A stretch of DNA of 64,000 bases from Gordionus sp. m RMFG-2023 (GCF_954871325.1 NC_088775.1:32031561-32095560), one strand, 5' to 3'; shown: positions 25,460 through 38,328, numbered from the stretch's first letter. Notes: a model not told the origin generated them from the sequence alone. Program-made: numbers and translations.

Positions 25460-27044
25460 CAGGCGCGTACGCAGGAATTTGGTCTGGGGGGGGATAATAA
25501 ATTTTTTTAAGAAATAATATTTTTAATTAAAAATACTAAGCATAAATTTATTAGGATTAATAACTTTTCTAATACACAATTTTAAACTAATGTGAATTAA
25601 AAAAATTATATGTATAAACCGGCATTTAAATGTGAATCATAAAATATAAAGTGAATATAACCCATGATATGAATCACCTAAATGACCCAAAATTGAAATT
25701 TGAATTTTTTGAGCTTTTAATATATATAAAGTATAAAAAATTTAAATGTTATAAATATAAATTAATACACAAAAAGTTTCTTAGGAATAATTGTATTTTG
25801 TATGTTTTGAGCTAATTTTTCAATTATCAATCCTTGCTTGGCGTTAAATGTCTATGAATATTCAAAAGATCCAAATCATTCAATCTACTTTCAGATGTTG
25901 TATTTCATAGGTATGTTTTTCACAGACTTGCAGGCCCGGCCCTTGAGCCAGACCGTATTTTAATTTTTTTAAATATACCCGGGCCGGGCTCGTAATTTTT
26001 TTTTTAAAAACACCCGGGCTGGGCCTGAAAATTTTTTAAGAAAAAATATCCGAGCCGAGTTGTATATTTTAAAACCAAATATTTGAAATCGCCATTATTA
26101 GCTATAAATATCAAAAATAAATATAATTTATTTTAAAAAATTCGCTGAAATTTTTTTAAAAAAAAACCCGGGCCGGAAAAAATTTTAAAATAAAATCTGG
26201 GCCTGGTCCTGCAAATGGTACCTCTGCAAGGCTCTGTTATTCTTCTTAAAAAAGTGAATGTTCTCTCATTAGTTTACAGAGCTGCTAATATATATATAAC
26301 CATTTTAATAATTGGGAGTATAATCTAAAATGTGTTTGAAATAAAAAGCATCCATAGCATTTTTTGGGACTGTATCAACCATAGTTAATCTTTTAATCAT
26401 AGTTATTCAGCTAATAAGGCATCATAAGATATTTTAACATCTTCATGATAAAAATATAACAAATATTTATATTTTTTTTCTATCACCATATGAAAAAGGT
26501 TGGGAGAGGGGACATTTGTTTTATAATACTCTTCTACTGATCCTATATTAATGTTTTGATGATGAGCTTGCTTGCTGCAAGTCGAGGGGGACAAATATTT
26601 AACACGTATAGCTCTGCTTTTGACTCAACAATAACATATAAAATATGAAATTCTTCAACAACACTAGCTCTATTTCATTGAGTTCTAATAAAATGCTCTC
26701 CGCTATTCTCATCTTCTTAATCAAGTCAATGTTATGTTTTTAAAAGTATTACATAAAATAGTTGTATAATTAAATAATACATTCTAATGAGAAAAAAATT
26801 TGGAATAAGTATTGAATCCAATAATTTTCTTGCTTCTGAGGAAATATTTCTTTCAAGCCATTGTGATATTTCAGTAATAGCATTAATAATCAGCTCTTCT
26901 AACTCCAAAATAGCTGTTACTGTGGCGGAGACTCGATCTCGTTGGACAAGCTTGCAATTTTTTTCTCCCTGTTGGACAAGGAGTTTCAGAGATAATTATT
27001 ATTTTATTAGAAATTTAGATAAATATTACGCCACTAAAATTTGA
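25460..27044 (-). mobile_element. hAT element relic with transposase pieces
   Basis: The left end CAGGCGCGTACGCAGGAATT followed by a G-run is a typical hAT terminus. On the minus strand 26403-26594 reads SKQAHHQNINIGSVEEYYKT, like the segment before the Leu-Asp motif in ZMYM1/DUF4371-type hAT transposases. Further upstream, 26787-27040 reads a helical piece (SATVTAILELEELIINAITE) from the same kind of protein. Stops separate the pieces. A GGCCCGG-rich repeat sits at about 25920-26235 within it. The right end is not visible. Confidence 0.6.
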
Positions 27045-27599
27045 AAATAATAGGTAAATTACGCCAAGGAAAACTTGAAATCGAAATTGATTGATAAAAT
27101 AACTTAGTAGATGAATGTGATAAATAAAATATATATATATATATATATGTATATATGAGATAAGAATAAATATTAACAAATATAAATTAATATTAACAAT
27201 AATATTTTTGAAAAATATTTGTTCACAGCAAAATATTTATTCGAAAACTTTAACGAAAAACATGAAATAAGTCTATTTTTATAAAATATTATTAATAAAA
27301 TAAAATAATATCTGATTTTATTTTTTTTGGAAAATAATTATTATTGAAAATATATTTTAAAAAAATATTAATTAATTTAAAATTTATTTATATCTTCAAC
27401 TCCCCTCCCATCCAAATTTTTTACTTTTTTAAATATAAAATATAATTATAAAATATTTCTGTAATTGGGAACATTATGAGCCATTATTTTTTGTTATTTT
27501 AGTTTTTAAATTTTGTTATGTAAAAATTAAAAAACATGCAAGGAAAAGGAATGATTAAAAATTACAAAAAAATTATAGCAAAATAAAATTAAATACTAC
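27045..27599. other. A+T-rich stretch with a short TA run
   Basis: Contains a (TA)n run at about 27129-27155 and otherwise nothing recognisable. Confidence 0.5.
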
Positions 27600-28225
27600 A
27601 AAAAATAGTTTTTAAAAGGAAGTTAGGGAAAACATATTGATATTTTGTTTGGGGAAATTGTTATACCCCCTATTTTTTTATTCTCCAGAATACTCAAACG
27701 ACAAATCCCCCCAAAAATATCCGGTATTAAAAATAATTTTTTTTTTTACATTTTCTTTATGTATCCACATACTTTCTGAATTCGTTGAGTTTTATAATGA
27801 ACACCTTATTATATCTCAAAAATATGATGCAGTTTTTTATGTCATTTCTTAAAATACTTTCATTCAATTAACAATCCCCCAATTATCAGATATTTTTTGA
27901 AATGATTTAAAATACGCAAATATGTGGTTTGCCCATTTCTTGATGTATATGTTTTAAAAAAAAATTAAAATCATTGAGATATAAAATTAAATCAGTTATT
28001 GTGTTAACCTATTTAAAATCATTTTTGTTAACCGAAAGAAAAATGAAATATTTTTCCAATAAAGGTATAGACAATATTTGAAACAAATATAATAATAATG
28101 GATAAAAAAATCTAGGCAAGATGCATTGATAGATATGTTAAAAACATTACATTTAATGGGTTGATCTTAGGTCAGAATCTTTAGAAGAAATGAATGGAAA
28201 TAAAAATGTCAAATATTCACCTATA
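27600..28225 (+). repeat. hAT-derived dispersed repeat, copy A
   Basis: It matches 36410-37065 over about 600 bp, with words such as TTGTTTGGGGAAATTGTTAT, TGTGGTTTGCCCAT and GTTAACCGAAAGAAAAAT. The first 150 bp also resemble 50270-50400, where they precede a hAT C-terminal domain. It is therefore probably old transposase sequence. Direct reading gives short pieces such as PLFFYSPEYSNDKSP. Confidence 0.65.
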
Positions 28226-28312
28226 GATTTTTTAAATAATAAAAATGTTTCTTTAAATGTGTCAACGTTGCTTGACCAATTTAGCAACCTTAAATTGCTT
28301 ATTTTAAATATA

Positions 28313-30104
28313 ATGAGTTGGGCAGTATCGCGGTTATTTGTATCTAAGATACAAGATATTTTATTAAATTTTGGAAAGTATCTTGTATCCAGTATCTAAG
28401 ATACATATTATTTAAAAGTATTTGTACCTTATCCAACTTTGTATTTAAAAAGATACAGATACTTTAAAAAATATTTATATTAGTTAATTTAAATAGTATT
28501 AAAATTTAAATAGTATTAAAATTTAAATAGTATTAAAATTTAAATGAAAAATTTAACCAGAAGTTAGATATTTTAAGGTAATGTATGTTATATGACGTTG
28601 GTTGTCATATAGCAATTTGCTAACAATTAGAACTACCATATTTTATTTGAATCGTTTTATATCCATCAATTAAAGAAAATAGAATAAAATGTTGACAACT
28701 GTTTTTCCAAATTTTTTTCTGGTTCGGTTTTTCCGGTACGAGTGATGAATATGGATATTATCTTCAAGGATGGTTATAAACTGATAAGTGACTGTATTTG
28801 TACTTAGAATTTAATTTAATCATATATTTATTTCTTATTTTAGGTTTTAAATTATATTTCTAGAGTACCTTCCCCGTCCCTTTTTTTTAAAAATAAATAG
28901 GGCCGTAGGTTTTGGGTGTGGGCTGTTCTCTTGGTCCTCCCTATCTGTTCCAGCCCACAGACGTTTAAATAATAGTTTATGAACTATTATGCGTACAAAT
29001 ACGTGCGACTTGCCCACAAACGTGTGAAGGGCTCCTCATATTTTACTTTATACCTAACTTAAATCTTCCAATTAGATGGAAATGAGGAAAACCTAGCGTA
29101 GCTCTGTTGTACCTACAACGTTGAGAGGGCGTATGCGCTTTATTCCGTATTCCAAATAAAATGTTTATCTATTTAAATTAAGTATTTTAAATGGGAAATT
29201 TTTTCAAGTACTTCAACATGATCATAATAAAATTAAATCTAAAGAATGCCACAAATTTATAAGTGGTTCTGCAGACTCGTCATCAAATTTTGTCAAGCAT
29301 TTAAAAGTATAATATATAATTATATAATAAATCACATTTATAATCATATTCATTATCATTTCATATTCCATATATATCTGTTGCTAAATTTAGAAGTATT
29401 TTTAAATAAATTTTTATATTATTGATTGATAATGAAATTAAAATGATATATAAAAAATCTATGAAAAGAATAAGAAAACTAATATTGATAAAAAAGAGGT
29501 TGTTAATTTGAATACTAGGCCAAAATATAATCCAAATTTTTGGGGCACCATTTTTATATGATAGATAGTACTTAGCAATATTTAATCCACCTTTCATAGG
29601 TATTTTTTTTAATTTTTACATATATGCTTAAAATATAATTTTCTTTATAAAATTAATTAAAAGAAATATTTATTAATAACACAATATTACCCTCCTCTGC
29701 CCCCGTTGAACGATTATTTAGCTTTGCTAATATGGTTAACGAACCAAATCGTCAAACATTGAACGATAATTTATTTGAAAAATTAATAATATTAAAAAAC
29801 AATGCTGATTTATGATGCTGATATATTAATATACTAATTATATAATTATTAAAATAAATATCGCATTAAAATATATAATAAATTTGTTATTTTCTACAAT
29901 TTATTTTCAAATTTTTTTATAAATTTATATTATAGATAAGAAAATAAAGCTTTTTACATTTTGATTTTGACTATTTAAAGTTTTTTAAAAAAGTATCTTG
30001 TATCTTAGATACTTTTTTTTAAAAAAATACAAGTATCTTGTATCTTATAATAAAGTATCTGTATCTGTATCCGAATACAATTTTCTGAAATTTGCCCAAC
30101 CCTG
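28313..30104 (+). mobile_element. hAT element relic with BED and C-terminal dimerisation pieces
   Basis: The right end, read from the minus strand, is CAGGGTTGGGCAAATTTCAG, and the left end is ATGAGTTGGGCAG. Both ends carry subterminal copies of a palindromic GTATCTTAGATAC-like motif. Around 29220-29310 the plus strand reads ECHKFISGSADSSSNFVKHL, the second half of a BED zinc finger. At about 29687-29815 it reads LPSSAPVERLFSFANMVNEP followed by an Asn/Leu/Glu-rich helix ending at a TGA; this is the hAT dimerisation domain. The region between has lost the catalytic core. No target duplication is visible. Confidence 0.85.
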
Positions 30105-31385
30105 TGTTTAATACATAATGAATATTATTAGACTAAGCAAGTTAGAATATATACCTATTGATGAGAATATAATAAAATATTCCTGCTCTTTATTAACATT
30201 TGGAGTTTATTACTTAATGAATATTAATATTTTATATAGACTAACACTAATCAATATAAAAGAAAATCTCTATACTAATAAGAATATAGTTTAAAATTTT
30301 ATCATTTCCAGAGAAGTAAGGAATTTTTGTTTTCTTTAATACTTCATGAATATCTTTAAGATTTTTCAAATATATTTAGACTTATCAAGTTAGAATGAAT
30401 ATTTTTTATAAGAATTAATTTAATATTTTATATTTATATCAATAACAAAAATCAAAGTGAGGAAAGATATATTATGATTTGAAATTTATTATAAAATTTA
30501 ATATATTTTAAGAAAATGTTAATATATTGTAGTGCATATGGCTCTAACCAAAAATATTGTTCAGGAAGCAAAATTTCATAAGTATATTATCTCAAATTAA
30601 ATATTTAGAATTAAATCTAAAGATGCAGCTTATATTAATAACCTATTCTTTCTTGTAAAAATTATTATGTCAGATTTGCTATGAAAATATTTAACATGTG
30701 ATTTGGAATTTTAGAAATTACTCCAAAAACAAAATTGAATATATATGATTTTATTGGTAAATATTTTGAATTATATAAAAAAAATTTTTGATATAATTTG
30801 TTTTGTATTTATTTTTTTAGCAAATAAAAAGAGGTTATAATTTATAATTTATAAGTCTTTTTATATTTTATTATTGCTTTGAATTATGTTATTCCTTAAT
30901 AATTATAACTATCCATGTCTAAACATATTTATTTAAATTTAATTCACTAAAGTACAAAAATCAATAATGAGTATGTATACTGCGAAAAATAAAATAATCT
31001 TATAAATTTTTACAATAATAAATACAAATAATATGTTATATTTACTTCTAATAAAATAAATGTATTATTATAACCAAAATTATATGGTATAAAGTGTAGT
31101 TTTTCTTACAAATAATAACCATAATTTTTCCTTGACCTATAAATATTTAAGTTAAATAACACATTTATATAATACTTGATGTATGCCCTTGAAAAAGTAT
31201 AGTTCTGTTAAATTTTTGTCTAAAATCTAATTTTAATTTTTGATTACATTAGGCAATAATCAAAACAGTATAACCATAAATGCTCTAAAAATGTTTTTTA
31301 TTCATCGTAAAACATATAAAATTATAAATCTTCTTATCTTATCTTATCTAGCACGTTGGTCATAGACCTGCCCAAAATGAGCGAA
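30105..31385. other. A+T-rich stretch without recognisable genes
   Basis: Long A/T-rich DNA with loose internal similarity and nothing recognisable as coding. Confidence 0.5.
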
Positions 31386-31390
31386 CGTGA

Positions 31391-31419
31391 ATTTTATGAA
31401 GGCCAACCCTTCATAAAAT
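31391..31419. repeat. perfect 12-bp hairpin
   Basis: ATTTTATGAAGG at 31391-31402 and its exact complement at 31408-31419 are separated by 5 bases. Confidence 0.9.
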
Positions 31420-31429
31420 TATGCCGATT

Positions 31430-31915
31430 TTTTTTCTCAAGGATACCAACAAACCTTGTACCCAGTTGTAGTTTAACTAAATGAGTGAAACTTACCCTTT
31501 ACGATATTGTAATTGTAATTTAATAATTAATAATATAAAGATATATATATCTTATCTGTTTTTTAGTCTTGAATAGTTATATTCATGATAAGGAGTGAGT
31601 TAAGAATATTTGAATCCATAGACATCAAAATTCCATTTCATTTGTTAGGTTATATTCTTCCAAAAGATGAACCAGAAAATCTTCGCCATTTGGGATGGAT
31701 AGATGAAAAAAAAATATTATCAGCATACCTGGTTTTTTTCATAAGATTATAAATATAATACATTATAAAAATAAATCTGAAATTTATGAAATTATCATAC
31801 GTTTCTTTCCTAAAAGCTCCAAGCACAGAATGGCTGCTACTCAATTCAATTTTTACCACTTCAAATTTGATTTTAGCATTACGATCGGCAGTCTATAGTA
31901 TTAATGTCATTGGTT
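31430..31915. other. stretch with a weak minus-strand reading frame
   Basis: The minus strand around 31650-31859 reads KIELSSSHSVLGAFRKETYD and, after a possible intron, SSIHPKWRRFSGSSFGRI. I recognise no family and no neighbouring exons. It may be a gene fragment, but the support is weak. Confidence 0.2.
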
Positions 31916-32775
31916 AATGCTAAATTAATATTTAGTGAGTTATATTGATATATTTTAACACAGAATTTGATCGCAAGCTGACATAGTGAAAATATAATTT
32001 ATATGTATTAATATAATCTAATAATTAAAATAGTATTCATATAATAAAAATTTAGATAATCTTATTAATTTTTAAATAATAAAATTAAATCTATATATTA
32101 CTCAATGGAATTATAAAAATTTTTTTTAGGGAGCAATTAAAAAAAATTTATTTTTAGTTTAAAGGGATATTAAAGAGTCATTAAAAAATTTTTTTGCTTC
32201 AGGGGGCCAGCGTCTACATGATAGGATTTTCACTAGATGCAAGCCCCCTCCAAAAACCTTTACTAATTTATTGATACTCTTTTCAGAGAATTTATAAAGG
32301 TTAACTTAAATTAATTTATCTCTACTACCAACTATCGATATTTTGTGAATATAAAGAATTTATATTTTAGATAATAAATACAATGAATTAATTATTATGG
32401 CATTATGAGCTTGCTGAAATATCTAAACCTTTTAAATGTAATTTAAAAGGATAGCAGAAAGTTTTATTTGGAAAACAATGTGTATGATTGTTTGCTATAT
32501 AGATTTGGTCGATGAATTGTATTATAATAATTCTATGATAAAAGTATTAATTTTTACTGCAATAAATTTTGTCCTATTTCATCTCAAAATTTAATAGATA
32601 ACCCCCCCCCCCCCAAAAAAATTTATCTTACCCACATTAAAGCAGCCTACCCCCCTCAAAAAATAGGATGCAAACTGTTCCCACCCCTCACGCTCATGTA
32701 GACGCTTCAGGGGGCTGTTCAAATTTTTCAGGGGGCTTGAGCCCCTGCGCGCCCTCTCCTAGCGACGCCCCTGTT
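31916..32775. mobile_element. hAT-type repeat, copy B, interrupted by a MITE
   Basis: Second copy of the repeat at 22905-23236, split by the 500-bp insertion at 32208-32707. It ends with GACGCCCCTG, read from the minus strand as a hAT terminus CAGGGGCGTCGCTAGG followed by GC-rich sequence. Confidence 0.7.
32208..32707. mobile_element. hAT MITE, 500 bp, with perfect 8-bp target duplication
   Basis: The ends are inverted repeats, CAGCGTCTACATGA on the left and the complement of AAGCGTCTACATGA on the right. CAGGGGGC is duplicated at 32200-32207 and 32708-32715. No transposase is seen inside; a poly-C run lies near 32600. It is inserted in the repeat at 31916-32775, and a partial relative is at 23240-23574. 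Confidence 0.9.
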
Positions 32776-32819
32776 ATGGTATCATTATTTACATAGTATA
32801 ATACTCGTCCTATTATTAA

Positions 32820-33725
32820 CAGTATACATATTCAAATTTTACATATACTCTAAATATTCAACTTTATATAAATAGTCCGTAAATATTCAAATTTTACATA
32901 TACTCTAAATATTCAACTTTATATAAATAATACTATTTTCCGTAAATATTCAAATTTATATACACAAGATTTTAAATAAATGCAAATCAAATAATACAAT
33001 TTTACATATCATAGCAACAATAATAATAATAATTTTAAGTATAGAGATAATAGTAAATTAAACAATAATGATATATATAAGAACAATATCTGCAATGTGG
33101 AAGAACTCACACCTAATTACAATGTTTTGAATCAGGGTAACCTGTTACAATTGTCAAAAGATGATAATGGATCATCAGATTTTATTAACAACATCTCCCA
33201 AATTAATAAAAACAGTGATAAGATATCCTTCAGGGTAAACGGAGTATTGATTGAATTTGATTGTAATAAGGGTGCAGAGTTGTTGGCAATTGGAAGACAA
33301 TATTGAGATGAAATTGGCTGAACAAAACTTGGACCAACAAAACTATTGTCAGTTTAAAACAATCAATAGCTGACATTATTGGTGAAACTATTGTAAGGGT
33401 GCAACTTGAAATCATAGGCCGATCTTTACCAATTGTGGTTACCCGGTCAAATGACATACCACTATTTGACTACCATGGATGCTGATATTTAATATGTCTA
33501 CCCCACGTCAAGTTACAATAGTAAAGATATTATGACAATTGATAAACAAATCTGCCATGACTACAGAATTTGTTAGTATTTTTGATAATAAGCCAGGACC
33601 AGTTAATGATTTTGAAGTTAGCATACATCTTAGAGATGCAGCAAGGCCATAATCTTACTCAGCATATAGAGTACCTCTTTCATTACGAAAACCAATTGAA
33701 ATGGAACTTGATAGATTGATGTAAT
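32820..33725 (+). mobile_element. Gypsy-type LTR retroelement fragment (fossil)
   Basis: A fragment with an Asn-rich stretch, a protease-like region (about 33210-33460) and the beginning of the polymerase region (about 33590-33725, matching the segment before reverse transcriptase in Gypsy elements). It has no visible LTRs and is broken in several places. The start contains a 50-bp tandem duplication (about 32831-32930). A short related piece is at 54740-54850. The composite repeat at 33773 begins about 50 bp downstream of it. Probably old. Confidence 0.7.
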
Positions 33726-33772
33726 CGGGGTCAACGTAACAAAAACGCATATTAGGCCACTCTAGTGTTGTT

Positions 33773-36400
33773 AAATGGTTGGTTTTTTTCGACCAAGACC
33801 CCGAGTCGAAGTCGTAAAATTGGCCCAACCCTGAGCCAGGGTCGAAAAATCGACCATGACCCAGCCCGACCCATTGGGTCAGTTGAGCCGACCCGGGTTG
33901 GCTTACTGGACGGCCTGGGTCGACTTGCTGGATCGGCCTGCTGGGTCGACTTGTTGGGTTGGCTTGGATAGGCCTGCTGGGTGGGTTGGCTTGCTGGGTC
34001 TGCCTGCTGTGTTGACTTGCTTGGTTGGCTTGCTGGGTCAATTTGTTGAATATATAGAAAATTAAATTAGTTTATTTTAATCCGGGTTCATTGTTTTTGA
34101 TATCAGAAAGATGTTCAGAAATCTTTGGTTCTAGTAATAAATAGGCACTGCCATTATATATTACTCCACGAGGAAAATATAAATGTGAAAATTTTTAAAA
34201 AATTTATCTTAAGCCTAGTTAAGATTTTTGATACTAGAAATATGTTCTTAAACCTTTGGGTCTTGTAATAAATTGGCACTGCTGTTATATTTTATTCCAC
34301 GATTGCGAATTATTTTTAAGACGTTTTTTAAACCTAGTTAAATGTTTATGATATTAATAGGATGTTTTAAAACCTTTAGGTTTAGTAATAAATTTGCACC
34401 GTCATTATATTTCACTTCACAAGAAAAAAATAAATTGTGAAAATTTTGTAAAAATTTATCTTAAGACTAGTTAAAAGTTTTTGATATTAGAAAAATGTTC
34501 TTAAATCCCTGGGTTTTGTAGTAAATTGGCATTGCTGTTATATTTTTCTCCACGAGGAAAAAATTTATATTTTTTTTAAGACCTTGTTTTAAACCTAATT
34601 AAATGTTTATGATATTAGGAAGATATTTAAAACCTTTGGATCTAGTAATAAATTTTCTTTGCTATTATGTTTTACTCCACAAAGATAAATTCTGAAAATT
34701 TTTTAAAAATTTACTTAAGCCTAGTTAATAGTTTTTGATACTAGAAAGATGTTCTTAAATCTTTGGATCTTGTAATAAATCGGCACTGCTGTTATATTTT
34801 AATCCTGAAGAAAATAAAATTGTGAATTTTTTTTAAGACGTTGTTATAAACCTAGTTAAATGTTTATGATATTTGAAAGATTGTTTAAAACCTTTGTGAA
34901 TTGGCACTTTCACTATATTCTACTCCACAAGGAACTAAGTTATTAATTTTTTAAAAAATTTTGTTTTAAACTTAGTTTAAAGTGTCTGATACTAAAAAAG
35001 GTGTTCAAAAATTTTTGTCTTTAGTAATAAATTAGCACTGTTATTATATTTTAGTCCACGAGGAAAAAAAATTACGAAAATTTATTAAAAATTTGCTTTA
35101 AATTTTTAGTTAAAAGTTTTTGATAATAGAAAGAGGTTCTAAAACTTTTGGGTCTAGTAAATTGGCATTGCCATTATATTTTACCAAACGATGAAAAATA
35201 TTTATGAAATCTTTTTAAATTTTGTTTTAAGCCTACTTAAGTATTTTATAGTAAATAGATGTTCAAAACTTCTGGGTCTAGTAATAAATTGGCACTATCA
35301 TTTTATTTTACTCTACGAGGAAAAATAAATCACGAAAATTTTTTAAAATTATGTTTTAAGTTTAGTTAAAAGTTTTTGATAGTAAAAAATGTTCAAAAAC
35401 CTTTGGCTCTAATAATAAATTGGCACTGCCATTATATTTTACCCCATGAGAAAAAATAAATTATCACGAGAAAAAATAAATTATTTAATTTTTTTTAAAA
35501 TTTATTTTAAGCCTAGTTAAATGTTTTTGTTATTATATAGATGTTCTAAAACATAGTTCACAAATAAATTTATAGTGCTAATATTTTTAACCCCTGTGTA
35601 AAATGTAAAAACAAAATTATATATTTATGTTTTGAGCAAGGTTCATATAGTAAATCCACACTGCTATTCCATTTCATTCCACGAGGAAGGTTAAAATATG
35701 AATATTTTTAAAAACTTTGTTGTGAGACTAGTTAAAAGTTTTTGATACTAGAAATTTTTTTTAAAACCTTTGATTTCATAGAGAGATTCCCATTAACATT
35801 ATTTTTTATAATTCCTTGCGTTAGAATTTAGAAATATTAAAAAAATATATATTTATGTTTTGAGCCCAATAGTAAGTTTGGGTGTAGTAATAAGTTGTCA
35901 CTCTCATTCTTTAATCCCCAAGATAATTAAAAATTTGAAAAATTTTAAGAACTTTGTTTTGTGCCTAATAAAATGTTTTTGATTTAGAAAAAAGTTCCAA
36001 AGCCCTAGTGTTTAGTATAAATTAATTTAATATTGCTATTATTTTTTATTATTTTTTTTTAACTTGAATTTAGTTAAAATCTTGGTATTAGAAATGAGTG
36101 GTATACCATTTGAAACTTTTTAGGGGATTGGTAGTGGAAAAGAAAAGACTGGGGAAGTTGACCAATCATCCCATTTTAAAATTTAAGACACTTGGATATA
36201 TAAATTTATCCTAAAATAGATCTTAAATCGTCCATCTATATACTAAAAATATTTTGAAATATTTAACTCTTACAAATTTTTGATTTCAAATTTGGAAAAT
36301 GTATGTGACAAATAATTTTAGTAAAATTTGAAGTATCGTAATTTGTGATTTTTTTTATGATGAATTTTACAAACATATATGATGTCAATAAAAGTTCGAC
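33773..36400 (+). repeat. composite repeat family, copy 3 (most complete)
   Basis: It starts TAGTGTTGTTAAATGG, which fits the hAT TAGNG end pattern, then runs into a GC-rich head (33795-34050) with GTCGAA words and tandem CTGCTGGGTCG-like repeats. About 15 units of an array with a period near 128 bp follow (34085-36060), then a unique tail (36090-36400) with GTATACCA, GACTGGGG and CTATATACTAAAAATAT. Most units carry TTGGCACTGCCA, a small palindrome. There is no transposase. The head mirrors 48300-48478 and the tail matches 23790-24060. Confidence 0.85.
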
Positions 36401-36409
36401 AATAGTTTC

Positions 36410-37065
36410 CAAAAGAAAGATAAGGAAAAGTTCTTGATATCTTGTTTGGGGAGATTGTTATACCCCCTATTTTTTTCTATTCTCCAGAATACTCCAAAAT
36501 GAAATGGGTAAAATTTTTTAGAAATAACGATAAATCCCCCAAAAAATGTACTGTACCTATTTTAATTTAATTTGTCCTCTTTTTTTATGTATCCCTATCA
36601 TGTACCTTTCTGAATTCATTGAGCTTGATTATAAACAACTTATTATCATAAAAATATGATCAATTTTTATTTTCTTATATCATTTCTTAAAATGTATGAA
36701 GCCTTAAAATCGTACTTTCTTTCATATAACACCAATTATCATAAATTTTTTTGAAATGATTTAAAAAACGCATATCTGTGGTTTGCCCATTCCTTGATGC
36801 ATATGTTTAATTAAAAAAAATTTAATCAGTTATTGAAATATTAATTAATTCAAAATCATTAAAATATTTGTTAACCGAAAGAAAAATAAAATATTTTTCC
36901 ATTAATAAAAGTAAAGGCAATATTTAAAACGAATATAATAAAAATGAATAAAAAATCCAAGTAGATGCTTTGAGAGATATGTTATAGACATTGCATGAAA
37001 TGAGTTGATCTTATGATCTCTAGAAGAAATGGATGGAGATAAAATATCCAATCCTTGAATAATAA
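36410..37065 (+). repeat. hAT-derived dispersed repeat, copy B
   Basis: Match of 27600-28225. The first part can be read as EIVIPPIFFYSPEYS and KWVKFFRNNDKSP, like the piece before the C-terminal domain in the hAT element at 48785-53210, so it is decayed transposase sequence. Confidence 0.65.
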
Positions 37066-37925
37066 AAAAAATTTTCTAGTAAAAGTTGTTTAACCTCAGC
37101 CTTGTTTATAGATAAAAATAGCCAAAACTAATTAAAAAAAAATTATACATCGGATAAGGATTTCTGCTAATCACCCTCAGGGTTATATTATAAATATAAA
37201 TAAAATAATTTTTAATAAATATAAAGAAAAATTGTGTAATGCATACGGATAATTAGCCGAAATCCTTAGCCAATGCCTAATTAGCTCAGCTGATTTTTAG
37301 GCTAAGCCTAATTAGAATAGTTTTTGGACAATTATGCAACACAAGATCAGACCACAACACCAAAATTTTTATAAAATTTGAAAATAAAAATTTTAATCAT
37401 GGATCTTTAAAAATAATGAAAATAAGGATTACGTTAAATGACACACAATATATTGTCAACAGATGCTCTTCGTTAGAGTTTAAAAATGGGAAAATAATAA
37501 GGTCATTAAGGTATGTAATTTACGATATTTTAAACTTTTTTCCCAAAATCTGCACACAACTGATTATAATAATCTAGATTATTTTTTATTAATATATTTT
37601 GCAATTGAATTGTGAAAGAACGTTTAGTAAATTTAAAATAGGCTTAGGGCAAATATGAGATACAATAATTTGTAGACAGTTTTTATTGATATCCTTAGTA
37701 AATTGTTGATGCAAATTCAACGATTCTATATTTAAGTTAAAGTTCTAAATTAATGAGATTTAATAGTTTTAAAAATTTTATCATTCTTTTAATTTATTTA
37801 TTTAAATTCTATTTGATTTTACAATCAATTTTATTAAAGGTTTAATATGATTTGTATCATTTCGATTTTGTAGTGCTATATGTAATAATTTTAAATATGA
37901 AATCAATAATTTTAATTGTCCAATT
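37066..37925. other. non-coding stretch with dispersed repeats
   Basis: The segment 37140-37340 has several GCCTAATTAG-like words and may be an old MITE. The segment 37680-37920 resembles 25190-25450. No gene is seen. Confidence 0.4.
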
Positions 37926-38032
37926 TAATGTTGTTAAACCGCTAAGCCGAGTCAATTTAGCTTATACTCTAGCCTAGTTTCTAGTCGAAATAAAGACCCG
38001 ACTCAAGTCGACTCTCGAGGAGATTTTATATA
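37926..38032 (+). repeat. composite repeat family, head only (copy 4)
   Basis: It begins TAATGTTGTTAAACCG and contains the AGTCGAA and GACCCGACTC words of the composite repeat head. An LTR starts immediately after it at 38033, so the head appears to be interrupted by an LTR element. Confidence 0.6.
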
Positions 38033-38316
38033 TGTTGAATATGACTAATTTACATGTCATATTATATTTATATTTTTTGAAGGTTTTTATATTATATGAT
38101 ATTCAAAATACCTTTTAAAAATTGTCTTTTCTATTTTAATATGTTAAAGAGTTTAAAATTGTCTTTTCTTATTTAACATACTAAAAACCTTATTTTTATA
38201 TCATTTTATTTTGTGAATAGTTACAAAAACTGATTACTAAAAATGTATATAAAGTGTAATATATTTTTGTAAAAAAGAGATATATAAATTTTTCAATAAA
38301 AGTTTGTTTTACTCGT
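38033..38316 (+). repeat. LTR copy in inverted orientation
   Basis: Begins TGTTGAATATG and matches the LTR at 38329-38635 on the opposite strand, giving a near-perfect inverted pair separated by a few dozen bases. Confidence 0.85.
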
Positions 38317-38328
38317 ATTATTATTTTA

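Noticed and set aside
33655-34065. Gln/Pro-rich and Gly/Leu-rich reading frames on both strands
   Set aside because: They are translations of the GC-rich tandem words in the composite repeat head. The other copies do not keep the frames.
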